A stretch of DNA of 10,804 nt from Acidobacteria bacterium 37-71-11 (GTDB lineage Bacteria > Acidobacteriota > Thermoanaerobaculia > Thermoanaerobaculales > Thermoanaerobaculaceae): NCBI GenBank assembly GCA_002279285.1, contig NCBR01000065.1:1-10804 (forward strand). The letters run 5' to 3'. Both the position numbers and the translations under genes were made by a program. Of this stretch, positions 5,649-10,804 are shown in pieces (the stretch's first letter is position 1; each line of letters opens with the position of its first letter). A model generated the notes under the pieces. It saw only the letters and a program-made list of their open reading frames with translations. It ran no database searches and was not told the DNA's origin.

Positions 5649-7771
5649 TAGTTCCGTTTTTCTGGAGACAGGGCGGCGCGGACGCGCTCGGCGGTCATCG
5701 GCAGGCGGTAGAAGCGCACGCCCGTGGCGTCGAACACGGCGTTGGCGATCACGCCGCCCACCGGCACGATCGCCGGCTCGCCGCCGCCCTGCGGCGCGAC
5801 CTCGTCGTTGCGCACCAGCACCGTCTCGATCCGCGGCACCCACGAGAAGCGCGGCACGCGGTAGGTGTCGAAGTTGCGGTCGAGGATCTCCCCGCCGCGG
5901 AAGCGGAGCTCCTCGGTCAAGGTGTACCCCAGCCCCTGGGTGATGCACCCCTCCATTTGCATCGCGGCGCCGGTCGGGTTCACCACCACGCCCATCTCCT
6001 GCGCCACCACCACCCGCTCGACCCGCACCACCCCCGTCGCGCGATCGACCGCGACGTCGGCGATCAACGCCACGTAGCTGCCGGCGTCGATGCCGCACGC
6101 CAACCCGCGGCCGCGGCCGGTTCGGTGGGGCGCGACGCCGGGCTTCCAGCCGTACGCCTTGGCCGCCGCCTCCAGCACCGCCCGCATCCGCGCGTCCGTT
6201 GTATTGCGCAGGCGCAGCTCCAGCGGGTCGATCCCCGCGCCGGCGGCCATGATGTCGATCTGCGACTCCTTGGCGAACACGTTCATGTTGGCGCCCGGCG
6301 CGCGCCACGGCCCCACCGCAAAGGGATGGACCTCGGTGCCGTTTCCCCGCCACCGCCCGGACACGCGGATCGAAACGTTCGGCACGTCGTAGAACAGCTC
6401 GGCGCCGCGGTCGCCCGCGGCGTACACCACGTAGTCCCAGAAGGAGATCTTCCCGGCCCCGTCGAGGGCCGAGGCGACCTGGACCACCGCCGCCGGATCG
6501 AACGTGTCGAAGAAGAACTCCTCCGCCCGGCTCCACCTCACCTGCACGGGCTTGCCCGCGATTCGGGCGAGGCGGGCGGCCTCCACCACCTGCAGCCCGG
6601 CGCTCTTGCCGCCGAAGCCGCCGCCGACGTACGGCGTGATCACCCGGACCTTGTCGCCGGCCAGACCCAGCGTCTCCGCGATGCGGTCGCGGATGGGGAA
6701 CGGCGTCTGTGTCGATGCCCACACCGTCACCTTGCCGTCCTGCACCTCGGCCACCGCCGTGTGCGGTTCGATCGGCGCGTGCGCCACGTAGCCCTTGTGG
6801 AACGTCGAGGCGAACACCTTTGCCGCGGCACCGCGGGCCGCCGCGACATCGCCGCGCGCGGTCAGCACCGCGGCGGCCGGCGACGCCTTGACCAGGTGGT
6901 CGAACACCGTCTCGGTGTCGAACGCCGGCGCCTGCGTCTCCCACTTCGCGTCGACGCTCGCGAGCGCCTTCGCGGCCGCCTCGGGGTCGGCGTGGAGGAC
7001 CGCGACCAGTCCACCCTCGTTGACCACCGTCACCCCAGGCATCTTCGCCGCCGCGGCGGTGTCGAGCTTCGTCAGCTTCGCCCCGTGCGCCGGCGGGCGG
7101 AGCACGCAGGCGGCCAACATCCCGGGGCGTTTGATGTCCCCGGCGTATTGTGCGGCGCCGGTCACCTTGGCGTGGGCGTCGAAGCGCTGCGGCGAGGTCC
7201 CCATCACCGTCAACTCCGAGGCCTTGCGCAGCACGGCCGTGTCGCCCACCGTGCGCAGGATCCGCCGTCCCTGCGCCAGCTCGCCGTACGTTACCTTGCG
7301 CGACGGGTCGCCGGTGACCGAAACCACCCCGTCGGCGACCACGAGCTTGGCGCGCGGGACACCGAGCTTCTCGGATGCGAGCCGCAGCATCACGGCCCGC
7401 GCCTCGGCCGCGGCGGCCCGCAGATACGGCCCGAACATCCGCGTCGTCAGCGAGCCGAACGTGCCCATGTCCCACGGGCAGCGCTCGGTGTCCCCCATCA
7501 CCATCTCCACCGCGCCAAGCGCGACGCGCAGTTCCTCGGCCGCCATCTGGGCGAGCGAGGTCATCACCCCCTGGCCCATCTCGATCTTGCCGGTGAACAC
7601 CGTCACCCGGCCGTCCCCGGCGATGCGCAGGTACGCGTTGAGGTCCTCGGGGTAGACGCGGCGGCGGTCCTGGGCCAGCAATGCGGACGGACCGACACTG
7701 ACCAGGACAACCACCCCGCCGCCCACGGCCGTGATGAACTCGCGCCGGTCGATGCCACGATCTCTGGTCAT
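5648..7771 (-). CDS. Molybdopterin-binding large subunit of IorB/nicotinate-dehydrogenase-type hydroxylase
   Basis: This 707-residue protein is the catalytic subunit of a molybdenum hydroxylase of the isoquinoline 1-oxidoreductase IorB type, which hydroxylates N-heterocycles or oxidises aldehydes with water as oxygen donor. The N-terminus carries a Tat signal, DRREFI at 8-13, then a hydrophobic stretch ending near ALLAQ at about 30-34, so the complex should be periplasmic. Molybdopterin-binding motifs include GGGFGGKS (383-390) and GPWRAPGANMN (487-497). The catalytic glutamate is Glu665 in GGGEPAIVPVGG. The CO-dehydrogenase copper-cysteine loop (VAYRCSFR) is absent. Its ATG overlaps the small-subunit stop by four bases. 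No FAD subunit or cytochrome subunit is nearby, although IorAB-type enzymes commonly pass electrons to a c-type cytochrome. The actual substrate is unknown; the pnuC neighbour hints at a pyridine-type compound. Confidence 0.9.
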   Translation of the reverse strand: MTRDRGIDRREFITAVGGGVVVLVSVGPSALLAQDRRRVYPEDLNAYLRIAGDGRVTVFTGKIEMGQGVMTSLAQMAAEELRVALGAVEMVMGDTERCPWDMGTFGSLTTRMFGPYLRAAAAEARAVMLRLASEKLGVPRAKLVVADGVVSVTGDPSRKVTYGELAQGRRILRTVGDTAVLRKASELTVMGTSPQRFDAHAKVTGAAQYAGDIKRPGMLAACVLRPPAHGAKLTKLDTAAAAKMPGVTVVNEGGLVAVLHADPEAAAKALASVDAKWETQAPAFDTETVFDHLVKASPAAAVLTARGDVAAARGAAAKVFASTFHKGYVAHAPIEPHTAVAEVQDGKVTVWASTQTPFPIRDRIAETLGLAGDKVRVITPYVGGGFGGKSAGLQVVEAARLARIAGKPVQVRWSRAEEFFFDTFDPAAVVQVASALDGAGKISFWDYVVYAAGDRGAELFYDVPNVSIRVSGRWRGNGTEVHPFAVGPWRAPGANMNVFAKESQIDIMAAGAGIDPLELRLRNTTDARMRAVLEAAAKAYGWKPGVAPHRTGRGRGLACGIDAGSYVALIADVAVDRATGVVRVERVVVAQEMGVVVNPTGAAMQMEGCITQGLGYTLTEELRFRGGEILDRNFDTYRVPRFSWVPRIETVLVRNDEVAPQGGGEPAIVPVGGVIANAVFDATGVRFYRLPMTAERVRAALSPEKRN

Positions 7772-8244
7772 GACGCGCCCCCCTTCCCGCGGGCCACGTC
7801 TTCGATCGCGGCGAGGATCCGCTGGTGGGCGCCGCAGCGGCAGAGGTTGTCCTCCATCCCCTTGACGATCGCGTCCCGCGACGCTTTCGGGTTCGCGCGC
7901 AGCAGGGCGTACGCGTTCATGATCATCCCCGGCGTGCAGTAGCCGCACTGGAAGCCGCCGTGGTCCACGAACGCCTGCTGCAGCGGGTGGAGCGCTCCGT
8001 CGCCGGCGAGACCTTCGATCGTGATGACCTCCCTGCCATCCACCGACGACACCGGCACGCTGCACGAGCGCACCGCCTCCCCGTCGACCACCACCGTGCA
8101 CGCCCCGCAGATCCCTTCGCCGCACCCGAACTTCGTGCCAGAAAGGCCGAGGTCGTCGCGCAGGACCCAGAGCAGCGTCCGGGACCCGTCGGTCTCCAGC
8201 GTCGTGGGCTTGCCGTTCAGGCGGAACCGAATGGTCTTCGTCAT
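7768..8244 (-). CDS. [2Fe-2S] small subunit of the molybdenum hydroxylase (IorA type)
   Basis: This 158-residue electron-transfer subunit carries two [2Fe-2S] clusters linking the molybdenum site to an outside acceptor. The plant-ferredoxin-like domain binds its cluster with Cys41, Cys46, Cys49 and Cys61 (CGEGICGACT followed by SCSVP). The C-terminal helical domain uses Cys100 and Cys103 (QCGYCTPGM) and Cys135 and Cys137 (NLCRCGAH). It has no signal peptide of its own and is expected to be exported with the Tat-bearing large subunit. The start at 8244 was chosen because GAGGGAG lies 5 bases upstream; an ATG eight codons earlier (8268) would place that ribosome site inside the gene. It is the first gene of the likely operon small subunit, large subunit, pnuC. 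Confidence 0.93.
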   Translation of the reverse strand: MTKTIRFRLNGKPTTLETDGSRTLLWVLRDDLGLSGTKFGCGEGICGACTVVVDGEAVRSCSVPVSSVDGREVITIEGLAGDGALHPLQQAFVDHGGFQCGYCTPGMIMNAYALLRANPKASRDAIVKGMEDNLCRCGAHQRILAAIEDVARGKGGAS

Positions 8245-8249
8245 GTCCA

Positions 8250-8256
8250 CTCCCTC
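8250..8256 (-). promoter_or_regulatory. Ribosome binding site deciding the small-subunit start
   Basis: GAGGGAG on the minus strand is 5 bases before the ATG at 8244, which favours this start over the in-frame ATG at 8268. Confidence 0.75.
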
Positions 8257-8490
8257 ACCGGCCGGCATTGGTTTCTACCCGCGATTGTAATCCCGCTCCG
8301 TTCCAACCGCCCTCGCCGAGGCACGTTGGCCCGACTGCGATCCACCCCAGATGACCCGCCGCCTCGACCGGTTGTGCGCGCCGGCGCCGCAGCGGACAAT
8401 GGCCCCCGGCCGACACGGGGCGAACGAGAGCAGTTTCGCGCTTCGGGTCAGGGCCGGCCGCGGCCCAGCCAGGTTAGAGGCGGCGGCGAC

Positions 8491-8500
8491 GGGGAGGGAG
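8491..8500 (+). promoter_or_regulatory. Ribosome binding site deciding the GTG start of the cysteine hydrolase
   Basis: GGGGAGGGAG ends 3 bases before the GTG at 8504, with its GAGG core 6 bases before it. It selects this GTG over an ATG at 8351, whose extra 51 residues are arginine-rich and unlike the family. Confidence 0.7.
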
Positions 8501-8503
8501 AGC

Positions 8504-9067
8504 GTGGCGGACCAAGGCGCGACGGCGCTGCTCGTGATCGACATCCAGAACTTCTACTTCGAGGGCGGCCGCCTCGCGCTCGCCGGGCCGGTCGAGGCGA
8601 GCCGCAACGCGCGTCGGCTCCTCGACCGCTTCCGCGCCCGCGGCTGGCCGGTGATCCACGTGCAGCACCTCCCCGAAGGCGCGGAGGCGCCCTGCCCCGA
8701 CTCGGGCGACGCCGCCACCAGGATTCACCCCGACGTTCTCCCGCTTCCCGGTGAACTCGTGATCGTCAAACACCACGCCAACGCGTTCCGCGGCACGGGC
8801 CTGGAGGGCGCGCTCCGCGAGCGGGGCGCCGGCCGGCTCGTCATCTGCGGCATGCAGACCCACATGTGCGTCGAGGCCGCGGCGCGCGCCGGCGCCGACC
8901 TCGGCTTCGAGGTCACGGTCATTCACGACGCCTGCGCGACGAGGGCGCTCGGTTTCGGCGGCACCAAGGTGCCGGCCCCTCACGTCCATGCGACCGCGCT
9001 CGCGGCAATCGCCAACATGTACGGGCGTGTCGTCTCCACGGAGGAGCTGCTCGCAGAAGTGTGCTGA
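8504..9067 (+). CDS. Cysteine hydrolase, isochorismatase-like superfamily
   Basis: This 187-residue hydrolase belongs to the isochorismatase/nicotinamidase fold. The catalytic triad is visible: Asp13 in ALLVIDIQN, Lys89 in LVIVKHHANAF and Cys122 in CGMQTHMCVEAAARAG, the last with the usual cis-peptide region before the cysteine. The C-terminal part, VPAPHVHATALAAIANMYGR, matches generic cysteine hydrolases. The Asp-x-His metal site of true nicotinamidases is not seen, so a nicotinamidase is less likely; members of this group act on amides, ureido compounds or vinyl ethers. The gene starts at GTG 8504 with a strong ribosome site. It diverges from the molybdenum-hydroxylase operon, sharing the 259-base region 8245-8503, in which I found no clear promoter or operator. 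Co-function with that operon is possible but unproven. Confidence 0.85.
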   Translation: MADQGATALLVIDIQNFYFEGGRLALAGPVEASRNARRLLDRFRARGWPVIHVQHLPEGAEAPCPDSGDAATRIHPDVLPLPGELVIVKHHANAFRGTGLEGALRERGAGRLVICGMQTHMCVEAAARAGADLGFEVTVIHDACATRALGFGGTKVPAPHVHATALAAIANMYGRVVSTEELLAEVC

Positions 9068-9099
9068 TCGGACTTTGCGGTCAGACGTCGGGCTCTTGC

Positions 9100-9249
9100 T
9101 GTCATCGCGAGGCCGCCGAGCCCCGCCCGAGGCGGGGCGAGGGGGCCGTGGCGATCTCGCGGTCGATGAGACTTGCCGCTCCGTGCGGTAGGCACGAGAT
9201 TGCCTTCGCCCCGCCCGCGGCTTCGCCGCAGGCAGGGCTCCCAATGACA
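9100..9249. repeat. Nested palindromic element of about 150 bp (REP/MITE-like)
   Basis: The ends are inverted repeats: TGTCATCGCGAG at 9100-9111 against CTCCCAATGACA at 9238-9249 (about 10 of 12 pair). An inner pair, GGCGATCTCG at 9150-9159 and CGAGATTGCC at 9195-9204, differs at one base. The left half holds a perfect hairpin, GCCCCGCC and GGCGGGGC at 9120-9138. The right half holds GCGGC-TTC-GCCGC at 9217-9229 inside an outer GCCCCGCC/GGCAGGGC stem. The end sequence TGTCATTGCGAG-type is a dispersed palindrome seen in many bacterial genomes (recalled, not searched). It contains no coding sequence and separates two convergent genes. Confidence 0.75.
9120..9138. terminator. Perfect GC hairpin downstream of the cysteine hydrolase gene
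   Basis: The 8-base arms GCCCCGCC and GGCGGGGC with loop CGA lie 53 bases after the hydrolase stop, inside the palindromic element. No T run follows, so terminator activity is an inference from its convergent position. Confidence 0.4.
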
Positions 9250-9275
9250 GTGATTTCAAGAGCGGCGAACCGGGA

Positions 9276-10694
9276 TCAGTCGATCTCGAAGGCGACGAAC
9301 TTCAGAGCCCCACCGCGCTCGATCTGCACCACGACCGGATCGCCATCCTTCAGGCCGGCGACCGCCTTGCGCAGCCCGTCAAGTGAGGTCACGGCGGTCC
9401 AGTTCACCGCGTGGATGACGTCGCCCGGTTGGAACCGGTCGGCCCGCGGCGAGGCGTCCGCCGACATCGCCACCACCAGCACGCCGCTCGCCTTTCGCAG
9501 CCCCTGCAACGCCGTCGCGAGCTTCGCGTCGACGTCGATCCCCAGGATGTCGAGTTGCGGCACGAGGTTCTTCTCGGGCCGCACCATGTCCATCAGGGTA
9601 TTCGGGTCTTCGGGGCGCTCGACGACGGGCACCTTGACGTTCACCTTCTTGTTGGCGCGCAGGATGTCGAGCGCGACCGTGGAGCCGGTTGGGTGGCGGT
9701 AGAGGTTGATGCCGAACTCGCGCACGTTCCCGACGGCCTCGCCGTCGGCGGCCACGACCACATCGCCGATCTGGATCCCGGCCTTGGCGGCCGGCCCGTC
9801 GGGGTCGATGTCCGCCACGATGACGCCCCACGCCTGCGGCAGGGCGAGCGCCGCCGCCATCGTCGGGCCGACGGTCTGCACCTGCACCCCGATCACGCCC
9901 CGGTGCACGCGACCCTTGGCGCGCAACTGGTCCACGATGTAGCGCACGGTGTTGCTCGGGATCGCAAACCCGACGCCCTCGCTGCCCCCCGACCGCGTGA
10001 TGATCATCGTGTTGAGGCCGACCACCTGACCGCGGGCATCGACCAGCGGCCCCCCCGAGTTGCCGGGGTTGATCGGCGCATCGGTCTGCACGTACGCCAG
10101 CATGTCGTCCGGCTGGAGCTGGCGCGCCACCGCGCTGATCACGCCCATCGTGACCGTGTTCCCCAGACCGAGGGGAGAGCCGAACGCGAACACCAGCTCG
10201 CCCTGCTTGAGCTGGTCCGAGTCGCCGAGGGTCAGCGCCGTCAGGCCGTGCGCCGGGATCTTGATCAACGCGAGGTCGGTGGCGGTGTCAATGCCGACGA
10301 CCTCCGCGTCGCGCTTGACTCCCTCGGGCCTGACGAACGAGGGTCCCCGCGGGTCAGGGCCGGGCAGCGCGGGCAGGAGCACCTGGATCCGCCTGGCGCG
10401 CGACACGACGTGCGCGTTGGTCACGATGTATCCATTGGAGTCAAGAACGGTGCCCGAGGCCGTCCCCTGCTGCTCGGTGAGCACATGGGCCTCGCCGTCG
10501 CTGAGGCCGTAGCCGCTGACGAAGATCTGCACCACCGACGGGGCCACCCGCCGGGCGACCCGTTCGAACGAGGCGCTCATCGCCTGAAGCGCCCCCCCGT
10601 CCTTGGGCCGCTGTGGCTCGGCGACGGCACCCCACGCTGCGACGGCCGGTGCAAGGATCAGGGCGCCGATCGCTTGAAGTAGCTGTCTATTCAT
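9276..10694 (-). CDS. htrA: HtrA/DegP-family periplasmic serine protease
   Basis: This 472-residue protein is an HtrA-type protease/chaperone for damaged envelope proteins. A signal peptide or membrane anchor spans about 1-25 (NRQLLQAIGALILAPAVAAW). The trypsin-like domain contains the triad His95 (VTNAHVV), Asp140 (TATDLALIKI) and Ser213 (INPGNSGGPL). PDZ1 lies at about 265-355 and PDZ2 at about 385-470. The His-Asp spacing is 45 residues against 30 in E. coli DegP (H105, D135), because of a proline-rich insert at about 108-125; the Asp-Ser spacing is normal. Of two nearby ATGs, 10694 was chosen because GAGG at 10706-10703 is 8 bases away, while the ATG at 10700 has only 2. A TTG further upstream (10745) adds residues unlike a signal peptide. 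The gene converges on the cysteine hydrolase. No clear sigma-E promoter was seen. Confidence 0.92.
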   Translation of the reverse strand: MNRQLLQAIGALILAPAVAAWGAVAEPQRPKDGGALQAMSASFERVARRVAPSVVQIFVSGYGLSDGEAHVLTEQQGTASGTVLDSNGYIVTNAHVVSRARRIQVLLPALPGPDPRGPSFVRPEGVKRDAEVVGIDTATDLALIKIPAHGLTALTLGDSDQLKQGELVFAFGSPLGLGNTVTMGVISAVARQLQPDDMLAYVQTDAPINPGNSGGPLVDARGQVVGLNTMIITRSGGSEGVGFAIPSNTVRYIVDQLRAKGRVHRGVIGVQVQTVGPTMAAALALPQAWGVIVADIDPDGPAAKAGIQIGDVVVAADGEAVGNVREFGINLYRHPTGSTVALDILRANKKVNVKVPVVERPEDPNTLMDMVRPEKNLVPQLDILGIDVDAKLATALQGLRKASGVLVVAMSADASPRADRFQPGDVIHAVNWTAVTSLDGLRKAVAGLKDGDPVVVQIERGGALKFVAFEID

Positions 10695-10702
10695 GAACAT
10701 GA

Positions 10703-10706
10703 CCTC
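10703..10706 (-). promoter_or_regulatory. Ribosome binding site deciding the htrA start
   Basis: GAGG on the minus strand is 8 bases before the ATG at 10694 and only 2 before the ATG at 10700, favouring the former. Confidence 0.55.
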
Positions 10707-10804
10707 GCTTTCGCTCGGACTGCAGCAACGCTCCTGTGCGCCCAAGCACGGCGCCTCATGTCATTGACGCAGCGGACACTCCGAAGGATACATGAGGGGA
10801 GGTG

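Noticed and set aside
5648..7771. Aerobic CO dehydrogenase large subunit (CoxL)
   Set aside because: The copper-binding cysteine loop is missing, a Tat signal is present, and there is no FAD subunit gene.
5957..7942. Long open frame on the plus strand opposite the molybdenum hydroxylase genes
   Set aside because: It is rich in Arg, His and Ala, has no recognisable motif, and runs opposite genes with full catalytic motifs; high GC keeps such frames open.
8504..9067. Nicotinamidase (PncA)
   Set aside because: The fold and triad fit, but the Asp-x-His metal-binding motif expected before the catalytic lysine is not seen.
9411..10682. Long plus-strand open frame opposite htrA
   Set aside because: Arg/His/Asp-rich antisense composition with no domain, while the minus strand shows a full HtrA triad and PDZ domains.
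1..10804. tRNA, rRNA, CRISPR array, insertion sequence or phage genes
   Set aside because: No cloverleaf, spaced direct repeats, transposase or phage motifs were seen on either strand.

Overview
The window is very GC-rich and densely packed with genes. It probably comes from an uncultivated Gram-negative bacterium: it encodes a periplasmic HtrA protease, a Tat-exported molybdenum hydroxylase and an ExeA/GspB pair, all of which need an outer membrane or periplasm. The phylum cannot be fixed from these genes. Acidobacteriota, Desulfobacterota or Methylomirabilota-like lineages are guesses only. I see nine protein genes, one cut by the left edge, and no RNA genes, CRISPR array or insertion sequence.

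Layout: (1) 1-3175, minus strand: a two-gene anaerobic operon of a glycyl-radical-enzyme activase followed by a glycyl radical enzyme whose active-site residues fit trans-4-hydroxyproline dehydratase (HypD). The glycyl loop lies just beyond the left edge. (2) 3298-4889, plus strand: an ExeA-type AAA ATPase overlapping by ATGA with a GspB-type membrane protein, a module that helps secretins or polysaccharide machinery pass the peptidoglycan. (3) 4940-8244, minus strand: a likely operon of the [2Fe-2S] subunit and the molybdopterin subunit of an isoquinoline-1-oxidoreductase/nicotinate-dehydrogenase-like enzyme, then a PnuC-family vitamin transporter. (4) 8504-9067, plus strand: a cysteine hydrolase of the isochorismatase superfamily, divergent from the operon. 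(5) 9276-10694, minus strand: an HtrA/DegP serine protease with two PDZ domains.

Both convergent gene junctions (4890-4939 and 9068-9275) carry hairpins with the same 8-base arms. The second is a nested palindromic element of about 150 bp that looks like a dispersed REP/MITE-type repeat, and the first looks like a reduced relative of it.

The most interesting points are the HypD assignment made residue by residue, the grouping of a molybdenum hydroxylase with a PnuC transporter and a cysteine hydrolase (a possible N-heterocycle or pyridine route), the doubtful start of pnuC where one base in a T run separates it from an ATG, and the shared repeat family. I found no clear evidence of an entirely new system.
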